From: an uncultured bacterium
GTDB taxonomy: Bacteria > Cyanobacteriota > Vampirovibrionia > Gastranaerophilales > Gastranaerophilaceae
Assembly: GCA_949294395.1 (NCBI GenBank)
Contig: CASFGU010000029.1
Location: forward strand, 1 to 64,000
Length of the DNA stretch: 64,000 nucleotides
Direction of reading: 5' to 3'
Shown one piece after another: positions 35,953 to 45,408 of the stretch (the first letter of the stretch is position 1; each line of letters begins with the position of its first letter). Made by a program: the position numbers and the translations under genes. The notes beneath the pieces are model-generated. The model was not told the origin of the DNA, made no database searches, and worked only from the letters and a program-made list of their open reading frames with translations.

Positions 35953-36681
35953 TTATAAACTTATGTATGTGCCGATTTCTTCCGAATTTAAAATTTTGCA
36001 GATGCCGTTCGGTGCATCAAAGTCAAACACTACTATCGGAATATTATTCTGCTTGCACAGTGCGCAGGCAGAGGTATCCATGACTTTAAGACCGTTTTTA
36101 ATAATATCATCATAAGTGATTTTTTCTAACTTTCTGGCCTCCGGGTTTGTTTTAGGATCGTCCGTATAAACCCCGTCAACGCCGTTTTTCGCCATCAGAA
36201 GCGCCTCAGCATTAATTTCGGACGCTCTTAACGCTGCCGCGGTATCTGTTGTAAAGAAAGGATTGCCGGTACCTGCAGCAAAAATTACAACCCGTCCTTT
36301 TTCAAGGTGTCTGATTGCCCTGTGTCTTATGTACGGTTCAGCCACCTGATTAATTGCAAGCGCGCTCTGCACTCTGCACGGAACCCCGATTTGATTAAAT
36401 GCACTCTGTAGTGCAATAGCGTTCATAACTGTTGCGAGCATTCCGACATAATCGCCGGACGCCTGATCCATGCCGAGTTTGGAACTGTTGCGCATTCCTC
36501 TGAAAATATTTCCGCCTCCGACAACAACCGCAATTTCTGCCCCTAAATCACGGGCTTTTTTTATTTCTTCCGCAATCATTCTGACTGGATTCTGATCTAT
36601 ACCGAACTGTTGTTCACCAAGAAGCGCTTCTCCGCTTATCTTTATCAGAACCCTATTGTATTTTAAATTATTTTTCATCAA
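35953..36681 (-). CDS. pyrH: UMP kinase
   Basis: PyrH phosphorylates UMP to UDP, a step of pyrimidine synthesis. The 242-residue protein shows RVLIKISGEALLG, VVGGGNIFRG, RVQSALAINQVAEPYIRHRAIRHLEKGRVVIFAAGTGNPFFTTDTAAALRA, and TYDD near 200. It heads the pyrH-frr-cdsA-rnc-rpe cluster, which is closely packed and presumably one transcript. Confidence 0.96.
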   Translation of the reverse strand: MMKNNLKYNRVLIKISGEALLGEQQFGIDQNPVRMIAEEIKKARDLGAEIAVVVGGGNIFRGMRNSSKLGMDQASGDYVGMLATVMNAIALQSAFNQIGVPCRVQSALAINQVAEPYIRHRAIRHLEKGRVVIFAAGTGNPFFTTDTAAALRASEINAEALLMAKNGVDGVYTDDPKTNPEARKLEKITYDDIIKNGLKVMDTSACALCKQNNIPIVVFDFDAPNGICKILNSEEIGTYISL

Positions 36682-36929
36682 CGACCTCTTTTATAATTCA
36701 TTATATTATATTAAACCTGACATGTTGTAAAGGTTTATCGGAAGTTTAAAGTTAATAATTAAACAAATGTTACAAAATGTTAACGAATGTTTGCGGGTGA
36801 AAACCCTTGTCTTGAGTGATTTTGAAAAAATAGTATATAAAAAGAATATAAATTTTAGCACTTTTTTATAATGGAATGTTTTTATTAAAGTATAAGAGAA
36901 TTTTATAACAATAGAGAAAAGGAGAATAT

Positions 36930-37118
36930 ATGGCGCGAGTACTTATTTCAATGCCCGAAGAATTTTTGAACAAGATTGATCAGGTTGCTGACGTAGAAAA
37001 CCGTTCACGCAGTGAATTAATCAGAGAAGCGCTGCGTACTTACATTTACAAACAGAAAGTTCGCGAATCTACTACAGCAAGCAAAAATGCCAGCATCCTT
37101 GAGGAGTTGTTAGAATAA
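36930..37118 (+). CDS. Ribbon-helix-helix (CopG-type) protein
   Basis: The 62-residue protein starts MARVLISMPEEFLNKIDQ and has ENRSRSELIREALRTYI, the ribbon-helix-helix pattern of small DNA-binding proteins (MetJ/Arc/CopG). AAAGGAG precedes the ATG. The C-terminus is a short helix. It is a lone gene with its own terminator. Function as an antitoxin or autoregulator cannot be told from the sequence; no toxin gene follows. Confidence 0.82.
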   Translation: MARVLISMPEEFLNKIDQVADVENRSRSELIREALRTYIYKQKVRESTTASKNASILEELLE

Positions 37119-37152
37119 ATTCTCTAAACGGACGGCGCGAGATTTGGGTGTT

Positions 37153-37184
37153 AAGGTGTAAGATTTTTTCTTGCACCTTTTTGG
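37153..37184 (+). terminator. Terminator after the CopG-type gene
   Basis: AAGGTGTAAG / CTTGCACCTT (37153-37162, 37170-37179) around a T-rich loop, followed by TTT. One G-U pair. Confidence 0.6.
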
Positions 37185-37343
37185 TATTTGTGTGTTCTGA
37201 ATGGCAGATGTTTTTAGATTACTTGCGTGCCTGCGCTTTCCGGGTGTCTTTTTTGTAAATTCTTCTTCATAAAATAACAAAAAATATATTGATGTTTTTT
37301 TATAAATAGTGTATTATTAATAAATCAAAAAGGATTTGTGTGT

Positions 37344-38504
37344 ATGAAGGAAGATAATTATATTTTGCCGCAAAAATCAGCGCTCAGACAGCTGAAAATT
37401 TCCGAAATAAGTGCGGAAGCGCCGGATTTAAAAAATATATCTGAATCAAAAGCCGTAGCTATTGCAAAGTGGATGATTCAATGGATTGAGGATGAAATAA
37501 ATAACGGGGCTTCTGTAAAAGGGACGCTTCTGCCTTCAAAAGCTGATATGGCTTACTTTTTAGGGGTTAGTGTCGGTACAATCCAGAACGCTCTAAGATA
37601 CATTGAAGATTTGGGCTATGTGGAATCTAAGCAGTGCATAGGAACGATTATTAAAAACGGAGAACCTTCCGGAACTTCAAATATGCGCAAATTAACTTCA
37701 AAACGCGAAATTGCGGTTTCTGCCATAAAAAAATATATTCTCGAACAAAATTTTTCAGCCGGAAAATATCTGCCTTCATCGAGAAAGATTGCGGAAATTA
37801 TAGGATGTTCCGCTAACACAACACGGCTTGCGCTTGAGTATCTCTGCACGGAAGGAATTATCGAACACAGATTTAAAAACACAAGAGATGCCGGCTGGCT
37901 GCTTAAAAATAAAAATTTTGCATTCAATACCGGAGATGTTCCGGAGCAGGAAACCCTTGTAAGTAAAGTTGAGGATGACTTAAAAAAATATATAACAGCC
38001 AATCTTAAAACCGGAGATAAACTTCCTGCGCATGCAAGGCTTTCTGAGCTTTTGAAGGTCAGCGTAAAGACAATCCATGATGCGCTGAAAGTGCTTGTGG
38101 ATGAGGGGATTCTGCTCCCGAGGCGCGGCAGATACGGAACTATTGTAATAAAACAGCCTGATGAGGCTGCTTCAGGTATTAAAAAAGAAACCTCAATTTT
38201 TGCGCCGGCACAGCAGACTGCTTTTTATTATTATGAAAAAACTCAGAATCACATAAAGCGAATGATTAGCGAGAATTATGAAATAGGCTCAAAGCTTCCT
38301 TCAATAATGGAGTTGTCAAAGGAAATGGATTTGAGCCCGAATACAATAAGAAAAGCTTTCCAAAATCTTGCAAAAGAGGGTTATCTGGCATTTTCCAGAG
38401 GGAGGTACGGCGGAACATTCGTTATTGATATTCCGGAAACAGAAGAAGCCGCCTTCAAATGGCTTGCCGTTAACCCGCAGTATACAGGAGTTTATGATAA
38501 TTAA
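37344..38504 (+). CDS. Protein with four tandem GntR-type winged helices
   Basis: The 386-residue protein (ATG at 37344; GTG at 37338 is also possible) contains four GntR-like winged helix units. In the longer numbering they lie near 42-106, 124-190, 206-272 and 300-364. Each has a basic helix-turn-helix (for example LPSKADMAYFLGVSVGTIQN and LPSIMELSKEMDLSPNTIRK) and the RGRYGG-type wing in units 3 and 4. There is no recognisable effector domain, unlike usual GntR proteins. It may bind long or multi-site operators or build DNA architecture. It lies in a region without an obvious target operon. Confidence 0.85.
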   Translation: MKEDNYILPQKSALRQLKISEISAEAPDLKNISESKAVAIAKWMIQWIEDEINNGASVKGTLLPSKADMAYFLGVSVGTIQNALRYIEDLGYVESKQCIGTIIKNGEPSGTSNMRKLTSKREIAVSAIKKYILEQNFSAGKYLPSSRKIAEIIGCSANTTRLALEYLCTEGIIEHRFKNTRDAGWLLKNKNFAFNTGDVPEQETLVSKVEDDLKKYITANLKTGDKLPAHARLSELLKVSVKTIHDALKVLVDEGILLPRRGRYGTIVIKQPDEAASGIKKETSIFAPAQQTAFYYYEKTQNHIKRMISENYEIGSKLPSIMELSKEMDLSPNTIRKAFQNLAKEGYLAFSRGRYGGTFVIDIPETEEAAFKWLAVNPQYTGVYDN

Positions 38505-38506
38505 TT

Positions 38507-38773
38507 TTAAGGGCAGAGGCTTTCCCAGTCGGGTTCATCATCCTCTTCTCCCGGTTCTTTTATATGTTCTCCGCTTTCCAACATTACCATAAGATTAAGT
38601 TTAAGCTGCTTTTTGTAATTTTCACGCGCCTTTTCGGCAGTTTTAGCGCAAAAACAAAAGCTCGGAATTTCTTCTATCATCACGTAATGATACGGTTTGC
38701 CTTCAAAATCCAAATCCTCGCCTTCAATCAGCGTCCAATCAAGATTTAAGTAGTAATCCAAATCCTTTTCCAT
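38507..38773 (-). CDS. HicB-like orphan antitoxin
   Basis: The 88-residue protein has VMIEEIPSFCFCAKTAEKARENYKKQLKLNLMVMLESGEHIKEP, resembling the HicB core fold (strand, then an amphipathic helix and a strand). A HicA toxin gene is not adjacent. It converges with the four-winged-helix gene, two bases apart. It lies before the GerMN gene on the same strand, so shared transcription is possible. The C-terminal end is acidic and short, with no DNA-binding HTH as in full HicB. The call is tentative. Confidence 0.5.
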   Translation of the reverse strand: MEKDLDYYLNLDWTLIEGEDLDFEGKPYHYVMIEEIPSFCFCAKTAEKARENYKKQLKLNLMVMLESGEHIKEPGEEDDEPDWESLCP

Positions 38774-38779
38774 CCGGAC

Positions 38780-39403
38780 TTACTCACCTAATGAATTTTC
38801 TGTTAACGGCTGGGTTATCATAATTCCGTCGCCGCCGATTACATCAGCCTGTTTGCCTTCAATATACAGATAAACAGGTTTTTCGGTATTACGTCCGGCT
38901 GTTTTTATCAACTGATAAAGCCTTTTGTAAACGCTGTCTGTTCCGCCGCCGTATTCAAAGTTTGAGGAAAGATTGATTATAACTTTGTCAGGGCGTTCCT
39001 GAACGTTTATAACCTCTGTTCCGGAAGGTATTTCTGAATAAATTCCCTTTGACTTTTCTCCGGCTTTCGGCCCGAGTATAAGTGTATTTATAGCGTACTT
39101 AAGTTTTGAGCCGTCGATGTCCGGATCGTACTCACGTTTTACTATTTTATAAACTTCTTCATGGTTTTCATTCTGACCTATAAAGACGACGTTCACATAT
39201 TCTTTAGGTTTTTCGGTCTCCGGAGAGTCAGGAGTTTCTGAAGGTTTTTCCGCGACCGGAGGTTCCGGCTGCTGTTCAGGAATTTCTGTTCCGGTATTGC
39301 CCGGGCCGAGAAGTTTTAATCCCATAAACACTGCTGCTGCAACCATGATTACAGCTATTATTCCTAATAATAAGTTTTGATTTGATGATGATTTTTTCTT
39401 CAT
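38780..39403 (-). CDS. GerMN-domain protein, membrane-anchored
   Basis: The 207-residue protein has a hydrophobic anchor near residues 11-32 and a Pro-rich linker (about 38-68). A GerMN domain follows (about 70-200) with YAINTLILGPKAGEKSKGIYSEIPSGTEVINV, VIINLSSNFEYGGG, and a last YIEGKQADVIGGDG stretch. The domain is known from spore germination proteins and from cell-envelope proteins elsewhere. No spore genes are seen here, so an envelope role is likelier. It follows the DUF2993 gene by three bases. Confidence 0.82.
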   Translation of the reverse strand: MKKKSSSNQNLLLGIIAVIMVAAAVFMGLKLLGPGNTGTEIPEQQPEPPVAEKPSETPDSPETEKPKEYVNVVFIGQNENHEEVYKIVKREYDPDIDGSKLKYAINTLILGPKAGEKSKGIYSEIPSGTEVINVQERPDKVIINLSSNFEYGGGTDSVYKRLYQLIKTAGRNTEKPVYLYIEGKQADVIGGDGIMITQPLTENSLGE

Positions 39404-39406
39404 ACT

Positions 39407-40279
39407 CTAGTCCTTAGTTTCGGTAACCACATCTTTTAACACCAGAATTGTGCCGTCCACATTTATCTGATTATCTTTTATAACAGCTTCTTCCACCTGC
39501 ATGTCAGCGTCTTTGTTTTCAAGAATTTTCAGGGTGAAGTTCAGCGGGTTCAGGTAATTTATTGCGTAAGCCGCGCTGCTTAAGTCCATTGCAAAGTAAT
39601 CATTTATCAATTTTGTGTGTGAAAAAATGATTTTCCCGTTGTGAACGTTTATATCAGCAGTCAATACAACATCTTTTTTCGTATTAACAAACGGGAAGGC
39701 TACCTGCACAACATACATAAATTTGTTATCTCTGATTTTTACATGTGATGTTGTTATTTTAAACAGATTAAAGCTTCCGCCGATTGAGTTTAATTCATCT
39801 ATCAAAGCATTATAGCCTGCGGCTTTCATTGTGTTGTTTAAATCGTTTTCCGTAACCGATGCGGCAAATGCCATACCGAAATCTTCTTTAAATGTTGCGG
39901 TGTTATTTTTAGAATCCACAACTATATAATTATAGTCGCAAAGGGTTTTGAGCTTTAAGTAAGAAAGGTAGACGTCATCTGTGATAATGTTTTTCCCTGT
40001 GATTTCCAGCCCTTTGAACCTGCCGGCTTTCAAATCAGGAACGCTGAATGAGTCTACTTTAACATTAAAACTGCCCTTAGCTTCTTTTTTTATCTGGCTT
40101 TTAATTATAGACTGGGCGGCTTTTTCAGCGAGGAAGTTTGTACCTGTTGCATTACTGAGTGCTCTTGCAAAGCCGTTTGACAGTTCAGGGTTTGACGGAC
40201 ACTGAAAAGTAAGACAGCCGGCAAATGTTATATTTGCGCTAAACAGTAGAATTCCCAATGCTAACATTAATTTTTTCAT
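39407..40279 (-). CDS. DUF2993 (LmeA-like) exported protein
   Basis: The 290-residue protein starts MKKLMLALGILLFSANITFA, a signal peptide with cleavage near residue 20. Two cysteines (AGCLTFQC) follow at the mature end. The body has the repeated beta-strand pattern of LmeA-like lipid-binding proteins (KVDSFSVPDLKAGRFKGLEITGKNIITDDVYLSYLKLKT). DUF2993 proteins are common in cyanobacteria. Its ATG overlaps the truB end by four bases. Envelope lipid handling is inferred. Confidence 0.72.
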   Translation of the reverse strand: MKKLMLALGILLFSANITFAGCLTFQCPSNPELSNGFARALSNATGTNFLAEKAAQSIIKSQIKKEAKGSFNVKVDSFSVPDLKAGRFKGLEITGKNIITDDVYLSYLKLKTLCDYNYIVVDSKNNTATFKEDFGMAFAASVTENDLNNTMKAAGYNALIDELNSIGGSFNLFKITTSHVKIRDNKFMYVVQVAFPFVNTKKDVVLTADINVHNGKIIFSHTKLINDYFAMDLSSAAYAINYLNPLNFTLKILENKDADMQVEEAVIKDNQINVDGTILVLKDVVTETKD

Positions 40280-41148
40280 ACAGTACCAAACACCTTCTTT
40301 GCTGAGATTTTATCACAATCAGCAGTACCGATTGCACTTATGCTATTATTATAAGCTAAAATTAAAAAATCAACACATTCAAATGTTTTATTTTTAATAA
40401 ACTGTCCGTGCAGAATTCTGGTATGTTCATCTTCAGTAAGTTCTATTACAGGATAATCCAGCACCTCAAGCGGATTTATTAAGTTTACACTGACATCTAA
40501 ACCCTCGAGCCGGACGCTGTTTTCTATTGTGAAATTACCGGCTTTTGTTCGGATTAAACCTGTTAAATGAGCGCCGCAGCCGAGAATTTTCCCTAAATCA
40601 TAAGCTATTGAACGTATATAGGTGCCTTTTGAGCATGAAACAAGAATTTGTGCGGTTTGGTTTTCTTTATCAAAATCCTTAAGTTCAATCCGGCGTATAG
40701 TGACTTTTCTCAGCTGAACCTGAACTTGCTCGCCTTTTCTTGCATATTCGTAAAGCTTTTTGCCCTTAACTTTTATGGCTGAATAAATCGGCGGCAGCTG
40801 TGATATTTCGCCTTCAAAATATTTCAGCGCCTTCTTAACTTCATCGGCTGTAACTTTTTTGTCAAAAGTTTCGGTTACATCGCCTTCTATATCGTAAGTT
40901 GAGGTATTTGAGCCAAATTGCACCGTTGCAAGATATTCTTTATCGTCTTTTAGGTATTCAATAAGTCTTGCAGCCTTTCCTATTGCAACCGGCAGAACCC
41001 CTTCCGCAAACGGATCTAATGTTCCGCTGTGGCCTATTTGTCTAATTCCAGTAAGTTTACGCAGCCTTGCAACAACATCGTGCGATGTAAGACCTGCAGG
41101 TTTATTGATATTTATAAATCCGAACGGTTGCTTGCAATTCTCAGGCAA
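40276..41148 (-). CDS. truB: tRNA pseudouridine-55 synthase
   Basis: TruB makes pseudouridine 55 in the T loop of tRNAs. The 290-residue protein has INKPAGLTSHDVVARLRK and GHSGTLDPFAEGVLPVAIGKA, where the Asp of GTLDP is the catalytic residue. YSAIKVKGKKLYEYARKGE (about 120-138), SKGTYIRSIAYDLG and AHLTGLIRTKAG (about 190-205) follow. It follows rbfA by two bases. Confidence 0.95.
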   Translation of the reverse strand: MPENCKQPFGFININKPAGLTSHDVVARLRKLTGIRQIGHSGTLDPFAEGVLPVAIGKAARLIEYLKDDKEYLATVQFGSNTSTYDIEGDVTETFDKKVTADEVKKALKYFEGEISQLPPIYSAIKVKGKKLYEYARKGEQVQVQLRKVTIRRIELKDFDKENQTAQILVSCSKGTYIRSIAYDLGKILGCGAHLTGLIRTKAGNFTIENSVRLEGLDVSVNLINPLEVLDYPVIELTEDEHTRILHGQFIKNKTFECVDFLILAYNNSISAIGTADCDKISAKKVFGTV

Positions 41149-41150
41149 TC

Positions 41151-41495
41151 CTATATTTCCCCTTTTGAAATTTTATCGATGATTTCGCTTACTTTAGAAC
41201 CTTTTTCAAGCGAATCGCTGTAGACAAATTTTAATTCCGGTGTTAATCTCAATCGTATTCTCTGACCGACTTCGTATCTGATTTTTCCGGTACTGCGTTC
41301 GATTACATCTTTTGATTTTTCTATTTGTTCCTCTGAACCGAGTACACTATAGATTACTTTTGCAAAAGAGTTGTCGTGAGAAACTTCTACATCAATTATT
41401 GATACAACCCCTTCAAGCCCTCTGATTTCTTTTCTTAAGATTTCAGAGATGTCACGCATTAATTCTTTTCGTACACGTTCGTTTCTGAGTGTCAT
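41151..41495 (-). CDS. rbfA: Ribosome-binding factor A
   Basis: RbfA helps mature the small ribosomal subunit. The 114-residue protein has VRKELMRDISEILRKEI, VEVSHDNSFAKVIYSVLGSE and RYEVGQRIRLRLTPELKFVYSDSLEKGSKV, the KH-like fold with its two helices and strands. It belongs to the classic infB-rbfA-truB set, but infB is separated by 1.1 kb containing two genes. Confidence 0.94.
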   Translation of the reverse strand: MTLRNERVRKELMRDISEILRKEIRGLEGVVSIIDVEVSHDNSFAKVIYSVLGSEEQIEKSKDVIERSTGKIRYEVGQRIRLRLTPELKFVYSDSLEKGSKVSEIIDKISKGEI

Positions 41496-41549
41496 AATTT
41501 TCTCCTTTTAAAAGGATTGTAGCATAAAAAGATTATAAATGAATATAAC

Positions 41550-41774
41550 CTACTGTCCTAGACGAATTTCGTCAAAATCAATATAAATCCTGTAGCCGAG
41601 AATTTTGCAGATTAATTTCATTTCAGTGTAGCGCAGAGATTCGCTCTTTAATTTGTGGGAAATCAGGCTTTGAGAGTAATGTTTGCCGGAAAGTTCCGTC
41701 ATTTGTCTGGCTAATTCAGTCATGGTCATACGTTTTGAAAATAGCATTATTCTTACTTCTTCCCGTGTGTTCAT
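41550..41774 (-). CDS. Small HTH protein next to the second pilin gene
   Basis: The 74-residue protein starts MNTREEVRIMLFSKRMTMTELARQ and has an HTH-like turn around TMTELARQMTELSGKHYSQSLISHKLKS. It is close to the XRE group of small regulators. It sits divergently from the pilin gene at 41886, with a promoter carrying repeated ATATTCAT sites between them, and so probably regulates that gene. The placement inside the infB-rbfA cluster suggests a later insertion. Confidence 0.7.
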   Translation of the reverse strand: MNTREEVRIMLFSKRMTMTELARQMTELSGKHYSQSLISHKLKSESLRYTEMKLICKILGYRIYIDFDEIRLGQ

Positions 41775-41795
41775 AGATATTATTATACAATTCTA

Positions 41796-41859
41796 TTGAC
41801 TAACTATGAAAAATATTGTATATTCATGAATAATATTCATATTTATTAAAAATATTCAT
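41796..41859 (+). promoter_or_regulatory. Pilin promoter with three ATATTCAT sites
   Basis: TTGACT (41796-41801), a 17-bp spacer, then TATATT (41819-41824) form a promoter. The octamer ATATTCAT occurs at 41820-41827, 41833-41840 and 41852-41859, and TATTCATGAATA (41821-41832) is a palindrome overlapping the -10 box. They lie between the divergent HTH gene and the pilin gene. Confidence 0.6.
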
Positions 41860-41885
41860 ATAATTTTTATACAAAGGAGCATATC

Positions 41886-42608
41886 ATGAGAAAAGCTTTT
41901 ACGTTGGCTGAAGTTTTAATAACGCTTGGAATTATCGGGGTAGTGGCAGCAATGACCCTGCCGGCTATAATTCAAAAACAACAGAAGCTTGTTGCTGCAA
42001 AACGCTTATCGCAGACATACAGCCAGATTTATTATGCAATTAATATGTCTCAGTCAAAATTTGGTGATATGAAGAATTGGTCTGTTGGTGATAATTACGG
42101 TACGTCTTTTGATCCTGAAAATCCTGATACTTCCGCAAATGAAAGTATTATGATAAAAGATTTTGCCGAAACTTATCTAAAACCATACCTCAAATATACC
42201 GGCAGTCCTGATATTAAAACATTGAAAGATGCAGGTTATAATGTCTACCAATCAAAAGATGGACGTGTGTATATGAATGAAAATACTACTTATTATATTA
42301 TTGAACTGGTGAACGGGGTAACTCTTTTTATCGGGTACAATCAAGGAACAACTATATTTACTCTTCCTGTTATTTTTGTTGATATAAACGGAAAGACCAA
42401 ACCTAATATTCTCGGAAGGGATTTTTTCTTATTTAGTTTAGATGCAGTCAGTACAATGAAAGTACTTCCATACGGTCAAACGCTTGACCGTACTACTCTT
42501 CTGGAAAGATGTGCAAAACATAACGACGGGAATGTTTATGATAATTTTGCCTGTACAGCCTTAATTATGAGTGACGGATGGGAAATTAAAAAAGACTATC
42601 CATGGTAG
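41886..42608 (+). CDS. Type IV pilin-like / pseudopilin protein, second copy
   Basis: The 240-residue protein starts MRKA|FTLAEVLITLGIIG and has the same hydrophobic N-terminal helix as the gene at 9587. The residue before the cleavage point is alanine instead of glycine, an uncommon but tolerated choice. AAGGAG lies just before the ATG. The rest is a polar domain with two late cysteines (LERCAKHN, NFACTAL) that may form a disulphide. It sits between infB and rbfA on the opposite strand, which is an odd place. It is unlinked to any assembly gene. Confidence 0.88.
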   Translation: MRKAFTLAEVLITLGIIGVVAAMTLPAIIQKQQKLVAAKRLSQTYSQIYYAINMSQSKFGDMKNWSVGDNYGTSFDPENPDTSANESIMIKDFAETYLKPYLKYTGSPDIKTLKDAGYNVYQSKDGRVYMNENTTYYIIELVNGVTLFIGYNQGTTIFTLPVIFVDINGKTKPNILGRDFFLFSLDAVSTMKVLPYGQTLDRTTLLERCAKHNDGNVYDNFACTALIMSDGWEIKKDYPW

Positions 42609-42638
42609 GTCTGCACAAATTTACAACTCTTTTGACCT

Positions 42639-45164
42639 TTACAGGCTGTCGCGTTCCACTTCTTCGGTTGTTGAAACTTCTATTATATCGCCGACTTCAA
42701 TGTCGTTCCATTTACTGAATGATATACCGCATTCAAACCCTTGCGCAACTTCTTTTACATCATCTTTGAAACGTTTAAGCTGGTCTATCGCGCCTTTGAA
42801 AATTTCTTCGCCGTTACGCAGAAGTCTTGCGGCCTTGCTTCTGACTATTTTGCCTTCTGTTACGTAGCAGCCCGCAATTTTTGTAGTCTTACCGATTGTA
42901 AATACCTGACGAACTTCGGCTTTCCCGAGTTCAACCTCTTTAATTTCCGGCTGGAGAAGCGAGAGCATTGTTTTTTCCATATCCTCAAGTATTTGATAGA
43001 TGATGTCATAAGTTTTTATGGTAACGCCTTCTCTTTCTGCAGCGGCTGCAGCTTTGTTGTCGGTTTTTACTGTAAACCCTAAAATCAGTGCTCCAGAGGC
43101 TGAGGCTAGCATTACGTCGGCTTCTGAAATATCACCGACCCCTACGTGAATAATTTTTGTTGTAATTTCTTTGGATTCAAGCTGGGCAATTGCCTGTGAT
43201 ACCGCTTCTGCAGAACCGTGAGTGTTTGCTTTTATGATTAAGTTCAACTGAGGAATATCTTCATCCCCCGCAACAGCTTCACGTCTGATATGTGCCGGAA
43301 GCATTGCTTCTAATCGTTTGTCGCGTTCTTTTTCACGTCGTTTTTCAACGATTGCTTTCATTTCTTTTTCGTTTTTAACAACTTCAAACCTGTCGCCTGC
43401 CTGCGGTACTTCTGTTAACCCTAAGATTTCAACAGGAGTAGAAGGTTCAGCTTTTTGAATTTTTTCACCGCTGTCGGATAAAAGTGCGCGCACTCTGCCG
43501 CATGCTGTTCCGACAACCACGCAGTTACCGATTCTTAAAGTTCCATTTTGAACAAGTAATGTTGCAACAGGACCTTTACCCTTGTCTAAGTTTGCTTCAA
43601 TAACAACGCCTGATGCTTCTGCTTTCGGGTTGGCTTTTAAATCCTGAACTTCTGCAACAAGAAGAATATATTCTAACAGTTCATCAATACCGGTGCCCTG
43701 CAGCGCTGAAACTTTTACTGTAATTGTATCTCCGCCCCATTCTTCCGGCACAAGTCCGTGTTCTGTAAGCTGCTGGAGAATTTTATCAGGATTTGCTCCG
43801 GGTTTATCAATTTTGTTTACCGCAACGATAATAGGCACTTCCGCAGCTTTTGCATGGTTAATTGCTTCAATTGTCTGCGGCATTATACCGTCATCTGCAG
43901 CAACAACAAGAATTGCAATATCTGTAGCTTTTGCCCCGCGTGCTCTCATTTCCGTAAACGCTTCGTGCCCCGGGGTGTCTACAAATACGATTTTCTTTTC
44001 TTTATTGTTGTCTAAATAAACTGTGTATGCACCGATTGACTGTGTAATTCCGCCGACTTCGGTTGCGACAATTTTATGTTTTGAGGCGCGGATGCTGTCG
44101 AGTAACGTTGTTTTACCGTGGTCTACGTGTCCCATAATACTAACAACCGGCGCCCTCTTTTTAAGTAACTTTTTATCAACTTCTGTAAGAGCTTTCTTTT
44201 CCTGTTCTTTTTCAAGTTCTTCTTCTATATATGCGTCTAAATCCTCGTCAAGCACTTCCAGATTGTATTCCGCGCAAATCTTTTTGATTACATCAACATC
44301 TATAAGCTGGTTAACTGTTGCCATAATGCCGTTCATCATAAGGAACTTGACTATTTCAGCCGGTGTTTTCTGAATTTTTTCTGAAAGTTCGGAAATTGTC
44401 ATAGCATGGTTTACAACGATTGACGTTACTTCTTTGACTTCTTCATCTTTGTGAACTTTCTTTTTATGTTTTTGCGCTGCGGCTTTTTCTAAGGAAATTC
44501 TTTCCTGTTCTTCTTTTTTGTTAAACTCTTTATCCTTGCGTCTGCTGTCGGAGCGTCTTTTGCCAGAACCTTTATTTTCATAGATTTCCTGAGGAATTAT
44601 GCGGCGCTGTATAGGTTGTTTTGTGCCGTCTGTTTTTTCAGGACGCTTTGCAGGTGTATTTTTCCCGTCCTGTCCTTCTTTTTGCGGAAACGGTTTTTTC
44701 CCGCGTTCACCCTCAGGTTTTGCACCTCTTGGAGGAAATTTTTTCTCACCGTCTTTTTTGTAAGGCTGCCTTGATGGTGTTTGTGTCTGAGTTTCTCCCG
44801 GCTGCGGACGCGGTGCACGTCTGACAATTTCAAGGCGGCTCTGCGGTTTCACGATTTCTATTTTTGGACGTTTAATTTCTGTTTCTTCTGTTGATTTTTT
44901 TGCTTCAGCTTCTTTAGTTTTTTCCTGTTCTTTTTTTTCTTCCTGAATTTTTGCTTTTTTTACAACAAAAGCTTTAGGCTTTTTGACTTCTTTTACGGAA
45001 CCCGCATTAATAAAGTCTTTCAACCGTCTTACCTGATCAACTGTAAGGGTGCTGGAATGAGTTTTTCCTGTTATAGAAATCTGCGCGAGCTTTTCTATTA
45101 CTTCTTTGCTTGTTAATTTTAATTCTTTAGCCAGTTCATTTATTCTTATTGTATCAAAACTCAT
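42639..45164 (-). CDS. infB: Translation initiation factor IF-2
   Basis: IF-2 is the GTPase that places initiator tRNA on the ribosome. The 841-residue protein has a basic N-terminal region (about 70-270, with Pro/Lys-rich runs), then the GTPase with [18 protein letters not shown] and NKIDKPG. Domains II to IV follow, with [11 protein letters not shown] and the [13 protein letters not shown] stretch near the C-terminus. It overlaps rnpM by 11 bases. It is separated from rbfA by the pilin and HTH genes. Confidence 0.96.
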   Translation of the reverse strand: MSFDTIRINELAKELKLTSKEVIEKLAQISITGKTHSSTLTVDQVRRLKDFINAGSVKEVKKPKAFVVKKAKIQEEKKEQEKTKEAEAKKSTEETEIKRPKIEIVKPQSRLEIVRRAPRPQPGETQTQTPSRQPYKKDGEKKFPPRGAKPEGERGKKPFPQKEGQDGKNTPAKRPEKTDGTKQPIQRRIIPQEIYENKGSGKRRSDSRRKDKEFNKKEEQERISLEKAAAQKHKKKVHKDEEVKEVTSIVVNHAMTISELSEKIQKTPAEIVKFLMMNGIMATVNQLIDVDVIKKICAEYNLEVLDEDLDAYIEEELEKEQEKKALTEVDKKLLKKRAPVVSIMGHVDHGKTTLLDSIRASKHKIVATEVGGITQSIGAYTVYLDNNKEKKIVFVDTPGHEAFTEMRARGAKATDIAILVVAADDGIMPQTIEAINHAKAAEVPIIVAVNKIDKPGANPDKILQQLTEHGLVPEEWGGDTITVKVSALQGTGIDELLEYILLVAEVQDLKANPKAEASGVVIEANLDKGKGPVATLLVQNGTLRIGNCVVVGTACGRVRALLSDSGEKIQKAEPSTPVEILGLTEVPQAGDRFEVVKNEKEMKAIVEKRREKERDKRLEAMLPAHIRREAVAGDEDIPQLNLIIKANTHGSAEAVSQAIAQLESKEITTKIIHVGVGDISEADVMLASASGALILGFTVKTDNKAAAAAEREGVTIKTYDIIYQILEDMEKTMLSLLQPEIKEVELGKAEVRQVFTIGKTTKIAGCYVTEGKIVRSKAARLLRNGEEIFKGAIDQLKRFKDDVKEVAQGFECGISFSKWNDIEVGDIIEVSTTEEVERDSL

Positions 45165-45399
45165 TTAGTAATTTCCCTTTCAACTCCTGCGGTATTGGAG
45201 TTTTTAGTGCTTTTTGCAATTTATTTTTTTTGAATGCCGCTTCTATACACGAATTATTATAACAGAGATATGCAGATCTGCCAAATATTTTTGAATCCCC
45301 GTTAATAACAAGGTTTTTGTGCGGGTTTTGTCTGGTGATTTTTATTAATTCATCTCTGTTTTTTATTTTTCCGCAGCCCGCACATTTTCTTTCAACCAT
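45154..45399 (-). CDS. rnpM: RnpM (YlxR, DUF448) RNase P modulator
   Basis: The 81-residue protein starts MVERKCAGCGKIKNRDELIKI and has FGRSAYLCYNNSCIEAAFKKNKLQKAL, the YlxR pattern. In Bacillus this protein binds RNase P RNA. It usually sits between nusA and infB; here prfA stands upstream instead of nusA. It overlaps infB by 11 bases, indicating coupling. Confidence 0.88.
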   Translation of the reverse strand: MVERKCAGCGKIKNRDELIKITRQNPHKNLVINGDSKIFGRSAYLCYNNSCIEAAFKKNKLQKALKTPIPQELKGKLLNEF

Positions 45400-45408
45400 T
45401 ATTAATCC

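Noticed and set aside
43693-44373. Plus-strand ORFs of 85-116 residues within infB
   Set aside because: They lie antisense to the conserved GTPase domain and have no supporting signals.
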